Shown: positions 10,807 to 21,451 of the stretch, in pieces
Layout: the number at the start of each line of letters is the position of its first letter
Numbering within the stretch: the stretch's first letter is position 1
From: Cotesia glomerata
Taxonomy: Eukaryota > Arthropoda > Insecta > Hymenoptera > Braconidae
Length of the DNA stretch: 64,000 nt
Assembly (NCBI RefSeq): GCF_020080835.1
Contig: NC_058159.1
Span: 16,183,101 to 16,247,100 of the forward strand
Reading direction: 5' to 3'
Translations under genes and position numbers: made by a program
Notes under the pieces: model-generated
Database searches by the model: none
Told to the model about the DNA's origin: nothing
What the model saw: only the letters and a program-made list of their open reading frames with translations

Positions 10807-12621
10807 AGGGGAAAGTTTTGTTACAAGGTGGTCGAATTAATTCAATATTTTTACCGTCAAGAAGTTGAACAATGTTTTTGAATCCTCGATCGGCCATGAC
10901 AGCACAAGCCTCGGGTAGGTCTTCCAATAATCCGCTTTCTTGGAATAATAGTTCATCTGAAATTCGACCTCCAAATCCTTTTGATATAAAGTTTATAAAG
11001 CCATCTGGTGTACAAGATATTAAATATTTTAAAGTATTACATTTTTTATACTCTGACCAAGTTAAAGATTGGTACTCTGGATCACTTGGTTTTTCAATTT
11101 GTATCTCAAATGCATCAATAATAGCAATCACATGATTATATGAAGTTCTAAATGGTATCGGTAGTATTGTTTTTATGTTACTAGACTTCGGCATATAAAC
11201 GAGTTTTTTTAATAAATATGTCTCATTCCAAACTGTTCACTTAATCTTTCCAAAGTATTTTGGCGTCGTATTTTCATCAAAGATAATTTTATAGTGGTAA
11301 TATCAATATTAGATATTACACTAATACGTTCTAGCATCACATTCCATTCTTGAGGAACACCAGTATACGCTTTTAAATTATCGTTAATTAAGTAATTTGC
11401 GACTTTCAAAATTTCAAATTTTTTCACAGGAGATTGAAGGCTGCTAGAATCCATAGTACTTGAGCCGGTATTTTCGGAAGGTTCATAAATATCTTGAGAA
11501 CTATTTGAATTTGTAAAACTACTAGATGACAAACTTTTCTGAGTATCTTCCAATAAATTTGGATGTAATTTTTGACGCAATGGTTTTATTGGAGATGTTG
11601 CAGTACTAATGCTACCAGTTTTAATTGGTGAGCAGGATTCATCGATTTCGATTGATAAAATTTTACATTGAACTGATACGCTACGATACTTAGGGTGATT
11701 ATTTACTTGTACAGAAACTGTACGGTGGTTAATATTAGTTTGTATTTCAACAGTGACCTTTTGGCCAGGTGTTACATTTGAAGAAGCAAAATCTACTCCA
11801 ATATTTTCAACAGTATTGGCTGATACGGCATCAATGTTTGGTTCTGGAAGATTAACAATTTCCATATTTTCTGAAGATTCATTTAAAATTTCTTGAATAA
11901 TTTCTTGTCTCCGTCATTTTTCTGCAGCTGGTCTAAGATCCGTTGTAGTGCCTTGTCTTTAACGATTAGGTTGACAGTCAAACTTGTGTGGTACCACATC
12001 AATTTTAATCTTTGTTTTACCTCCCATCGTTGTATAATAAATATAATTTTCCATGTCATCTTTCAGCTGAAAAAAAAAAAAAAACAGAAATCATAAGAAT
12101 TATTTTTATGTTATTATAACAACAGAAAAACCATCCTAACATAAAATTTAAAAAATTTAATCTAATAGTCAAATACATAACCTCGAACGTTATAAAATTA
12201 TAAATATATCAAATTGAATCCCAATCATTAGATAAAGATACATGAATTTATTATTTAAGCACTTTAAATTATCAATAAAAAAATTTTTTAATGCTATGAT
12301 TTTAAAGGTTATGATTTGGAGTCCAGTTAAAAAAATTTATTCACTGAACTTTACTTAAATATATAATAATTATTTGATTTGTATACTTAGATAAATAATA
12401 ATGAATAACAATGATATTAAGAAATACTTACATCGAAATGATCTTCACAACAAAAAAAAATTCGATTTTGGTTTAGGATTATCACGGTGCACTGCTTGAA
12501 ACCATTTTTTTCGACGTTTGTCATCTTGGGGAACATTTAAAAACATTTTGTCAGGAGTGGTTTTTGTAGTATTCGTACATAATGGTACAAAACAAGAACG
12601 ATAACTTTTTAGGTTCGACAT
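10805..12621 (-). pseudogene. ISL2EU THAP/DDE transposase, N-terminal and catalytic part
   Basis: The start at 12,621 gives a THAP finger (SCFVPLC ... W ... CCEDHF) that would bind transposon ends. Its first exon ends at a donor after GAT near 12,432; the next begins near 12,068 (KDDMENY, VVPHKFDC). An acidic/serine-rich linker follows (11,209-11,865). The DDE core has IIDAFEIQIEKP (first D), TWSEYKKCNTLKYL, and MADRGFKNI (second D) at 11,194-10,805. Breaks: one extra T in a nine-T run in the THAP exon, two stops near 11,915-11,965, and a deletion with frameshift near 11,200 that removes about 20 residues before the core. The end is cut by insertion A. Confidence 0.85.
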
Positions 12622-12914
12622 TTTTAATATAAATTTAAATATTTAACAATGACAAAAAAATTAAATAGATCAAAACACTGTATTTATTATTTTTCTATCA
12701 ACTGCAATGAGTCAAAACTAACATTATGACGTCACACGCGCTAGGGTTTGTTCGGGAGTTGTCGGCGTGTCTTCGGTACTAGATTCAAAAATCAATTTTT
12801 ATTTTGAAATAACTTTTGAATTATTGCGAAAAAAAAAAAATAGTTTTGTTATAAAACTTATATATGATCTTTCCATTTATCACAAAAAAAAATTTTTTTC
12901 AAAAACCCAATTCA

Positions 12915-13304
12915 ATACGTGATGAACCATTTAAATTTGTATCTGTTTTTGTGATATTACATTTGCACTGAAGTCTCTAATATTCATAATGACGCAATCA
13001 CCTATCATGTTTTTATCCAGAATTCATCCAAAATTCCTATTTTGCAACAAATGTGAATTATTTAGGAATTCCACAGACTCGCCGCAGAAATTTCTGATTT
13101 TTTTACACGAGATGTGATTAATTTCATAATCTTGATTACTAATATTTATATTTTTATAAAAATGGCGCTGAGATAAGAAATAATAATCTGAATTATCAAT
13201 CTTAATAACGTTATTGAAGTTGGCGCTTAGACAAAAGAATAATAACATATTTATTTATGTAATGTATAAACAAATTCAGATAATGTATAAAAATTTTATT
13301 GTAT
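12915..13304. mobile_element. probable interior of a non-autonomous Helitron
   Basis: AT-rich non-coding DNA leading into a Helitron-type 3' end at 13,305-13,333. I cannot place the 5' (TC) end with confidence. Confidence 0.3.
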
Positions 13305-13333
13305 GCCCAGCGAAGCGGGCGGGTATCAGCTAG
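13305..13333 (+). mobile_element. Helitron 3' terminus
   Basis: A GC-rich hairpin (GCCCAGCGAAGCGGGC, stem GCCC/GGGC plus inner GC/GC) is followed ten bases later by CTAG and then T. This is the classic Helitron end (hairpin, then CTRR, insertion before T). A near copy with one loop change is at 22,889-22,917. Confidence 0.75.
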
Positions 13334-13369
13334 TATATATATAAGAGATTTCCACGTATATAGTCACTT

Positions 13370-13945
13370 ATCACGATATCTCTGGAACCATAAGACCTAG
13401 AGACTTGAAATTTGGTAGTAATATTCTTCTCACCAAGTAGAGGTCAGCTAAGAACGGATTTAATGGAATTCCACTTACAAGGGGGGTTGCGGGGGCGTTA
13501 ATAATGAAAAATTCCCGTTTTTAAACTATAGCTCCTATCGACTCCAAATTGGGTAGAAATATTTTGTAAGATGTAGAAATAATCTATAAACAAACTTTAC
13601 GATATTTCACTCCACAGAGGGTTGCGGGGGTGGGTATTAACAATGAAAATTTTCAATTTTTAAGCTGTAGCTCCTACGGACTCCAAATTCGATAGGAATT
13701 TTCTATAAGCAATGTAAAAATAATTCGTGAACGAATTTTACGATATCTCACTCCGCAAGGGATTCGCGGGGGTGTGTATTAACAATGAAATTTTTTAATT
13801 TTCAAGCCTTAGCTTCTACAGATTCCAAATTTTGTAGGAAATTTCTGTACGTGATGTAAAAATAATTTATGAACTAATTTTACGATATCCTACCCCAAAG
13901 ATGATTGAGAGGGCGTTAAAAATACAAAATTCCCGTTTTCGAACT
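13370..13945. repeat. ~140-bp tandem repeat array, left part
   Basis: About four diverged units. Each has a tag like TAGCTCCTATCGACTCCAAA, then TTTGGTAGGAATnTTCT, GATGTAGAAATAAT, a TTTACGAT(A/C) site and a GGGGTTGCGGGGGTG block. Tag starts at about 13,531, 13,670 and 13,812 give periods of 139-142. The array continues at 15,777 and 19,973 after insertions. Non-coding. Confidence 0.85.
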
Positions 13946-15776
13946 TGTCACACGAATTTTATTCCTGTGTGCGCCCCTCCCTGCGCCTAGTGTTGGCAGC
14001 AGATCCACACTCGGTGTGTCTCATAATTTTACTATTTTTGTATTAATATTATTAATTTATATATTGTATATCATTTATCACTATTTAGATTTGACAATTT
14101 ATGTATTATTATTATTATTAGTTCTTAAGTATTAATTTTGACATTTATTTCAGAAAATTATATTGGAATATTTATAATTTTATTATTCCATTGTATATTG
14201 ATTAGTTGTAATAAGTCGTAGCCCTTGCTCGCACGGGTAATTCCCTAAAGTATCGATTGCGAGCACAGGGACCACTAATTTTGGTAAATGAATTGAGAGG
14301 CCCTCGTGATCGGACACGAGGTCTCGTAGTTTCGGTAAAATAAAAATCGAGAGACACGCGATAACCTGCAAAGTGTAAGGAATGTGGATCTGGCACCTTC
14401 GTTCGAGTTCCCTTTTTTTTTGGTGAGTACTCACAAGTTGAGCCATATTATTAACCACGCACCGCGTTATCTCCTGGCGAACAAATTGGTATTAAAAGTC
14501 GGTATTAATTATTTGAGTCAGCCAGTATTTATTTATTTTTTTATTATCTTTTGTCGAGATAACCCGACTGGGGATTTCGGGTATATCTCTGTTCAATATT
14601 ATGAGTGTTCAGTGAACAGGCCAAGCCGCGATGAAGTCGCCCCTGGGGGACTCCCAATTTCACAAGCCGCACCTGTCAACCGCTAGTTCCCGCAATAACT
14701 AACCGCCTGCACAAAGCTTAGCTTGACTGTTCACGCCATGTCTCGACGGTGTGATTGGCTGATCGCTCCGCTGACATGCGCAATCAGCCTTCTTCCCCAA
14801 GTTGACGAAGAAGAAGACGCATTATTATTATTATCTTTCGCATCCACGCTTTCGTTGCAACAAGTCGCCATTAGTATTTCTTTACTTTCGCCTTTTGTTA
14901 ATAAACCGCATTTCGCTTATTTAATAATTTAATTTGTTTAAATTAATTGTTATTAATTCGCTTTAGTTTGTTACAGATAAATTGTGTTATTTGTGCAATT
15001 AATTCTCCGCTTTTCCAGTGCCGGTAGTGAGTTCAACCACGTGTCAACCGGCTTCGCTTTATTAATCACGCAGTACTTTATTTATCCGTTTTTATTTAAA
15101 CAATCCGCTAACTAACCTATTAAATATAACTTGTATTTAGTAAAAATAAATTTATAGTGTTAATTTTAATGATAATTTCCGCGTTTTAATTAAGATATCC
15201 AGACAAAAACCTGATCCTCCGCTTTCCCGCATTTCACAATTAGATATAATTTCTATTTTGTAATCAACGTCGTCGTAAATAAACGGTCTACTCAGTATTT
15301 TGATTAATAATTAACGTTTGTACCCGGCAAGATTATTATTATTATTGTTATATAGTCCATCCGGCTAAGAAATTTGGCACTGGACTTAGTTTTAAGTAAT
15401 TTTTGGTCTTTTGAATAAATAAGTTATTTGCTTTATTACTAATATTTGTTGATTGATTAATAATTTAATTTACGTAAATTACTTCCTCCTTTCTTTCCTT
15501 ATATTAGTCTATTATTTATCTTCCCCTGAATACCTGCAGATCGGCCCTGAAAAATCTGAGGTTTGCTATTTTTACTATTTGCAGTAAAAAATAGCTGGCG
15601 TCCAAATCGTGCACTAACCCAGCCTGAAGAAAAGCTGAGCGTTGCTTGGGAGGCGAAGAGTTACCTTACAAGTCGTTTATCATTTATTCAGTTTTTTCTT
15701 TTAGAATATTGGGCGACCTGGATAAAATGACGTGTCCACTGACCACTCTACTGTCAGCTGGAGCGTAATTTTCGTT
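13946..15776 (+). mobile_element. non-coding LTR-like insertion B in the tandem array
   Basis: It splits one ~140-bp repeat unit: the left flank ends ...GAACT and the right resumes AACTATAGCTCC, so a ~4-bp duplication is possible. It starts TGTCACAC and near its right end has an inverted repeat (CTATTTTTACT...AGTAAAAAATAG) followed by TGGCGTCCAAATCGTGCACTAACCC truncated here as a motif starting at 15,596, as in insertion A. It contains a diverged BEL LTR. No ORF of note. Confidence 0.45.
14606..15238 (+). mobile_element. old BEL/Pao LTR (solo)
   Basis: It runs in the sense direction TGTTCAGTGAACAGGCC ... CTGATCCTCCGCTTTCCCGC and matches the 644-bp LTRs of the BEL element at 28.7-34.3 kb at roughly 80 percent by eye. 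Flanks ATGAG (14,601-14,605) and ATTAG (15,239-15,243) differ by one base and may be the remains of a 5-bp duplication. No internal BEL sequence adjoins, so it is read as a solo LTR nested in insertion B. Confidence 0.7.
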
Positions 15777-15878
15777 AAAAACTATAGCTCCAATAGACTC
15801 CAAATCAGGTAGGAATTTTCTGTAAGAGATGTAGAAATAATATAGGAAAGAATTTTACGATAGCTTACCTCACAGGGG
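15777..15878. repeat. ~140-bp tandem repeat, middle fragment
   Basis: The unit interrupted at 13,945 resumes here and is cut again at 15,878 by the P element, inside the GGGG-rich part of the unit. Confidence 0.8.
15871..15878. repeat. 8-bp target duplication of the P element, left
   Basis: CACAGGGG here and again at 19,973-19,980, directly outside the TIRs. Eight bp is the usual P-element duplication length. Confidence 0.85.
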
Positions 15879-16467
15879 TAAGATAATATATAAGAAGGTA
15901 TTCCAATCCTGCAATGCATGATGGGAAATGTGTCAATCGATCGCGCCACCACGAGTGTGTCAGACACACTAACCGGCAACTAAAGTATTTTCATGCTAAC
16001 TCTCGCAATAATAATAAATTTTATGTAATAAATAATCATTGCATAAAAAAATTATTTTCACCCTCTAACAATAATAATAAATAATAATAATTAAATAAAA
16101 ACCTTTAAATAGCTTTTTTATTGCATCCGTAAATTCTCCGGTTTAACCGGTTTTTCCTAAACGCAGTTTATAATTTACCTCTTACATCACTACGTTAAGT
16201 TCTATTGTGGTGCCCTTATTTTTTGATAACTTTACATTTGCCAAGTCCGGGTTCGAAACTCGGCAATTCTAAATTTTTTTTTTTTTTTTTTTTTTACAAT
16301 TATTCTATAGTTTTATTATAATTTTTACTATTCCAATAGATTGTCAAGTCTTATACTGAATGTATTATTATTATTATTTATTAATTATTAGTAAAAATAA
16401 TTAGATTAGAGCTCGTCTAATAACAGGTAAGTAATTAGTATGTACACAGTCATTTTAATTTATCGAA
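15879..16467 (+). repeat. P element left TIR
   Basis: Matches the reverse complement of 19,405-19,972 with scattered differences and small indels in T and TAA runs. Confidence 0.85.
16245..16302 (+). promoter_or_regulatory. B-box-like (TFIIIC) site with T run inside P TIR
   Basis: The motif GGGTTCGAAACTC resembles the RNA polymerase III B box (GGTTCGANNCC). It sits in a possible T-arm (CCGGG/CTCGG stem) and is followed by about 22 T's. The other TIR carries it in mirror orientation near 19,585-19,605. No A box is evident upstream, so this is not called a tRNA gene. Confidence 0.4.
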
Positions 16468-17650
16468 ATTTTTATCAAAATGTTATAATAAATATAATGA
16501 ACAATATCGGGTTATATTAACGATAAAATTTTTCACAATTCAAATGCTACTGGTGAGAAATTTCGAATTCAACGTTACCCTTATGAGGTATTTGATTGTA
16601 CTTATTAATTGCAAATTATTTCTTACCCTAATTAATTTATATTTTTATAGAAATTATAATGACAATTATTTATTCTTAAAAATATTTATTTATGTATGTG
16701 TATAGTCAAATGAAAATTTTTAATTTATTTGATAGATACAAGTAGTATAGAATTTCGCGATTGGTCATTTGTTTAAAAATGTCAATTTGTTTTTTCTTAA
16801 CGTTTTGTTGTTGAGAGTGTGTATTGAAGAGCTAAATTAAGTAAGTATGGATATTTATTTTTAATAAATCTGCATTTGGATAACTTTTTATTGTAGGTAA
16901 CAATATCTAAACTATTTATTAACGCAGATCATGGGTGGATGTAGCTTTCCTGACTGTCATAACAGCAGTGAAAAGTGTTTTAAAATGCTGAGGTTTCCTC
17001 GTTCAGTTGAGATGAAGTAAATGGGCATCTGCTTGTAAAATTTCAAAACCCATTACTGAGAATTCTCGTTTGTGTGAGGTATTTACCACCATGATAAAAA
17101 AAAGTAATTTGCCTGACGAAAAAAAATCTTGAACCAAAAAAGAAATCTATTTGGAAAAGAATAATTTTTCTGAGTGAAGAGAAAAAATTTTTAATCTAAG
17201 ATAATACTCTTCGTTTCAGTACATTTTTCTAAATTCAAAAAATTTTTCCCATTTTTGTTAATATTACCCACGTTCGACAGCTTGTAGAGTACCAATCACT
17301 TGGTGGGCCTGTTATTCTAGTAAAAGGTCTCACCACTGCTATTTTAGACCCACCACAGTTCGATAAAATGCACGTTGGACTGGCTAGAAAAATTTTTAGC
17401 TATGAAATGGGACATGCATTAATTCTAGCGGCGCAAACTGGTCTTCTTCCGCAAACAGCTATGACCACTGGGTGGTTTATTTTATTATGTAGTCAGTGGT
17501 ATAAGTTCATGATTTATCGGCACAAAAGTAACTCACGGAACTTATGGCGCATCGTTAGAACGAGTAGAGTTTCTGCAGAGCTTTATTGAGATTATCAGAG
17601 AACTACAAGTTAGCTCTGATAATAGATGGAAACCGATACAACGGGGCATC

Positions 17651-17834
17651 ATTCTGGCTACTACTACTGCGTTAAAATTACGAGAAGATCTAGTTCTGAC
17701 AAAAAAATTGGAGTACCTTCTTACGGGGCGTCAGACTTCTAGTTCTGGAGAAAATTTATTTTCTCAGGTTCGAGCTGGTAGTGATATTCACCCTAAACTT
17801 CACCAATTACGCTACCGAATGCGCTTGATTGCAG
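17651..17834 (+). repeat. 184-bp direct duplication, copy 1
   Basis: Matches 18,369-18,552 with one visible difference (AAAATTACG here, AAAATCACG there). It lies in the P transposase gene and ends at CAG, which is also the three bases before the source of the 535-bp insert. Confidence 0.9.
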
Positions 17835-18369
17835 CGAAAAATGCATTTTCTCGAATCCTAGCCTCAAAAGGGATTGTGGGGGTGTTAACAATGAAAATCT
17901 CTCATTTCTAAACAAAAGTTTCTATAGACTCGAAGTTTTGTTGAAGCTTTTTGTTTATAATGTAGAAATTATCTCGAATAGGATCTTACGAAATTCCTTC
18001 CCCACATAGGAGTGCGGGAGTGATAATTGTCAAAACATTCATATTTTTCAAGTACAGTTCCTACAGATATAAAATTTGATAGAATCTCAAGAGTAACAGA
18101 AAATTACAGGGATCGCCTCCAAGGTCAACCGAATAAAATGTTTTTCTTTCTTAATAATTATATTTTTTTACAAAAATCGTCGCTCTGGCAGCGGTGAAAA
18201 AGTCATTGTAAGGTCTCTGAAATTTAACTTTACATGTAGCTATTCAGTCAACAGACTAAGAATTTTACACCTATTTTATATTTGCTGATCACATAACCGA
18301 TGAATTGTTCTTATTACGGGATCGCGGGAATGTAACCGGATAAAATGAATTCATTTTTTAAACACTTGA
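17835..18369 (+). repeat. 535-bp insert copied from 20,754-21,288
   Basis: By eye it is identical over its whole length to 20,754-21,288, which lies outside the P element in the tandem-repeat flank. It includes one ~140-bp-type unit and a tail with ACAGGGATCGCCTCC. It separates the two 184-bp duplicates. Confidence 0.9.
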
Positions 18370-18552
18370 TTCTGGCTACTACTACTGCGTTAAAATCACG
18401 AGAAGATCTAGTTCTGACAAAAAAATTGGAGTACCTTCTTACGGGGCGTCAGACTTCTAGTTCTGGAGAAAATTTATTTTCTCAGGTTCGAGCTGGTAGT
18501 GATATTCACCCTAAACTTCACCAATTACGCTACCGAATGCGCTTGATTGCAG
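18369..18552 (+). repeat. 184-bp direct duplication, copy 2
   Basis: Second copy of 17,651-17,834; the P transposase frame continues correctly from its right end. Confidence 0.9.
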
Positions 18553-19404
18553 TGGCTCAGTATCTACGTGTCCCTGTGTCTGTATCATATTAATACGATG
18601 ATGAGCCGTACTACATTGAATTTCTCAAGCAAAAAAAAAACTGAACTCCAAACTACTAATGATGATTCACAAAATTTCCTTAAAATTCCGATAAATTGTA
18701 AATTATCCGAAATACAAAACTATGGGCTTTATTACCTTTGTGGTTGGGCAGTGCTTACTTGTGCGAACGGTTGTAATGATTGTGAGGCAGCAATAATCTC
18801 TTCAGTTCCTTTGCCTAACGCGAGTACGGCTTGGACGGATGCAATAAATCGAGGAAACTTGAAACATCCGACAGAGGCAGTATATACACTTTTGAAGACT
18901 GCGGAAGAAGTTTTTGCTACTTACAGAAAATCTCTTCTCCATTTGCAATCTGTGCATGAAAAAGTAATGAAGAGTGTCCAGGAAACTGCCGATCAATCAT
19001 TAGTCTTCCCAAAATGTCATGGTATTCGCGACAAAATACTCGGAAAATTTATCTCATTGCGACTCCATATTCTCGCAAAAGACATTACAGTGCAACCTGA
19101 TAATCCCAATGTTGCAGTCTTCAGCTCTAAGAGCGCATATATGCGCACGTCAACAAAAACCGTCCGTAAATAAGTTAATTATACTACATTATTTATTCTT
19201 CTTTCTCAATAAAATTGAGGCTTTCAATTTTTAAAAGTTACTTACTGGGTGACAATATTTTATACATATATTAGTCCTTGGAATAAATATATTTTATCTA
19301 TATATACTGTCCATCATATTTTCTATTGTAATCCGTTGAATTTGTTGATTTGATCGATAATAATTTCATATATTTTACACAATAAACTTAAAAAAAAGTA
19401 CTTG

Positions 19405-19972
19405 TTTCAATAAATTAAAATGACTGTATACATACTAATTACTTACCTGTTATTAGACGAGCTCTAATCTAATTATTTTTACTAATAATTAATAATAATA
19501 ATAATACATTCAGTATAAGACCTGAGAATCTATTGGAATAATAAAAATATAGAATAATGGTAAAAAAAAAAAAAAAATTAGAATTGCCGAGTTTCGAACC
19601 CGGACTTGGTAAATAAAAAGTTATCAAAAAGTATAGGCGCCACAATAGAGCTTAACGTACTGATGTGAGAGGTAAATCATAAACTGCGTTTAGGAAAAAC
19701 TGGTTTAACCGGAGAATTTACGGATGCAATAAAAAAAGTTATTTAAAGGTTTTTATTTAATTATGATTATTTATTATTATTGTTAGAGGGTGAAAATAAT
19801 TTTTTTATGCAATGATTATTTATTAAATAAAATTTATTATTATTGCGAGAGTTAGCATGAAAATACTTTAGTTGCCGGTTAGTGTATCTGACACACTCGT
19901 GGTGGCGCGACCGCTTGACACATTTCCCATCATGCATTGCAGGATTGGAATACCTTCTTATATATTATCTTA
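19405..19972 (-). repeat. P element right TIR
   Basis: Inverted match to 15,879-16,467; followed by the second CACAGGGG. Confidence 0.85.
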
Positions 19973-20753
19973 CACAGGGGTTTGCGGGGGTGGTTTTTAA
20001 CAATTAAAATCTTTAATTTCCAAGCTCTAGCTCCTGTAGACTTCATATTTAGTAGGAGTCTTCTATATGTGATATAGGAATGATCTAAGAACGGGTTTTA
20101 CAACGAATCACCTCCAATAAGATTCGTGGGGGTGCTTATAGCTTCTAAAACTCTAAATTTGGTAGGAATCTTTTATTTCTCCGGTAGAGATCATTCCAAA
20201 TGGATTTCAAAAGAGTTTACTTCTGATAGGAATTGTGGGAATGGGTTTTGAAATCTAAAATTTTAATTTCCAAACTGTAACTTCTACAGACTCCAAATTT
20301 GGTAGGAATATTCTTGTATGATGTCAAATTGCGCTAAGAACAAATTTTATCAAGTTACAACCCCGAAAGAAATTACGGGGGCGTTAACAATAAAAAATTC
20401 CCGTTTGCAAAATATAGCTCTTATAGACTCTAAATTTGGTAAGAATCTTCTATATATGATGTAGAAATAATCTAAGAGCGGACTTTACGACGAACCACCC
20501 CTAGTAAGGATTGCGGGGGTGGGTGTTGACAATAAAAAATCTTAATTTTCAAAATATAGCTTCTAAAAGCTGCAGATTAGATAGGAATCATTTATTTGTC
20601 ATGTAGAGATCATCTCAAAACGGATTTATATCAATTCTACTTCCGATAGGTGATTGCAGGGGTGGATGTTAAAATCTAAATTTTATTTTCCAAACTGTAA
20701 CTTCTACAGAGTCTAAATCTGGTAGGAATCTTCGTGTATCATGTCAAGTTCAG
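19973..20753. repeat. ~140-bp tandem repeat array, right part
   Basis: About five to six diverged units continue the array after the P element; each has the TAGC/AACTTCTA tag, a GGTAGGAAT block and a GCGGGGGTG-like block. Non-coding. Confidence 0.8.
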
Positions 20754-21288
20754 CGAAAAATGCATTTTCTCGAATCCTAGCCTCAAAAGGGATTGTGGGG
20801 GTGTTAACAATGAAAATCTCTCATTTCTAAACAAAAGTTTCTATAGACTCGAAGTTTTGTTGAAGCTTTTTGTTTATAATGTAGAAATTATCTCGAATAG
20901 GATCTTACGAAATTCCTTCCCCACATAGGAGTGCGGGAGTGATAATTGTCAAAACATTCATATTTTTCAAGTACAGTTCCTACAGATATAAAATTTGATA
21001 GAATCTCAAGAGTAACAGAAAATTACAGGGATCGCCTCCAAGGTCAACCGAATAAAATGTTTTTCTTTCTTAATAATTATATTTTTTTACAAAAATCGTC
21101 GCTCTGGCAGCGGTGAAAAAGTCATTGTAAGGTCTCTGAAATTTAACTTTACATGTAGCTATTCAGTCAACAGACTAAGAATTTTACACCTATTTTATAT
21201 TTGCTGATCACATAACCGATGAATTGTTCTTATTACGGGATCGCGGGAATGTAACCGGATAAAATGAATTCATTTTTTAAACACTTGA
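20754..21288 (+). repeat. 535-bp segment, source copy of the insert in the P element
   Basis: Starts after CAG within the tandem array and ends at ACACTTGA. See 17,835-18,369. The tail carries a CAGGGATCGCC...GGTCAACCG block related to the dispersed repeats at 46.6, 49.3, 62.5 and 63.5 kb. Confidence 0.85.
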
Positions 21289-21451
21289 GCTGTGGAAAAA
21301 AAATTTGGCTACTTATGTTAAGATAATTCGTAAAAAACATGCACAAAAAATTTTCTATAAAAAATTGATAATAAGGAGGAAATTTTAATTGATGGCAAAA
21401 TTCGTCGCACTTGAAGCTAGGCAGATTTTAACTTCACTCATGAGACCTGCA
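21289..21451. other. spacer without recognised feature
   Basis: AT-rich; no gene seen. Confidence 0.4.

Larger units (their letters stand above)
3954..12914. mobile_element. ISL2EU-type DNA transposon with nested insertions
   Basis: The two ends carry an inverted repeat with core AATTGGGTTTTTGAAAAAAA (left about 3,955-3,976, right about 12,893-12,913). Inside are two convergent genes that together define the ISL2EU group: a YqaJ-type nuclease on the plus strand from 4,270 and a THAP/DDE transposase on the minus strand from 12,621. The element has been hit by a (TA)n expansion, a minus-strand LINE (~5.7-7.8 kb), a 12-bp minisatellite (8.03-8.32 kb) and an LTR-like insertion (8.71-10.80 kb). 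Without these it would be about 4.5 kb. Both genes are broken, so it is inactive. I could not fix the target duplication. Confidence 0.8.
16931..19173 (+). pseudogene. P-element transposase (THAP domain), broken
   Basis: The start at 16,931 opens a THAP finger (GGCSFPDCHNSSEKCF, then WASAC in the next frame). The region 17,280-17,590 has the helix-turn-helix-like P block (KMHVGLARKIFSYEMGHAL, TGLLPQTAM). The block EYLLTGRQTSSSGENLFSQV, typical of P C-termini, occurs twice (17,708 on and 18,426 on) because of a 184-bp duplication. The C-terminal block (YGLYYLCGWAVLTC to the stop at 19,171-19,173) is open for 208 codons. Breaks: a frameshift and stop in the THAP exon, gaps between blocks that may be introns, and the 535-bp insertion. 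A full P transposase cuts and rejoins DNA using GTP as cofactor. Confidence 0.8.
15879..19972 (+). mobile_element. P element with ~570-590-bp terminal inverted repeats
   Basis: Both ends match in inverted orientation over 15,879-16,467 and 19,405-19,972, starting TAAGATAATATATAAGAAGG. An 8-bp duplication (CACAGGGG) flanks it. The interior holds a THAP-domain gene with P-transposase blocks on the plus strand. The classic Drosophila P element has 31-bp inverted repeats, so these are very long. The gene is broken by frameshifts and by a 535-bp insertion with a 184-bp duplication, so this copy is not autonomous. Confidence 0.85.

Noticed and set aside
16245..16302. tRNA gene
   Set aside because: A B box and T-arm-like stem are seen but no A box, D-arm or anticodon arm.
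18547..18600. Alternative start for the P transposase C-terminal frame
   Set aside because: The frame is the continuation of the P transposase after the 184-bp duplication; the local ATG is incidental.
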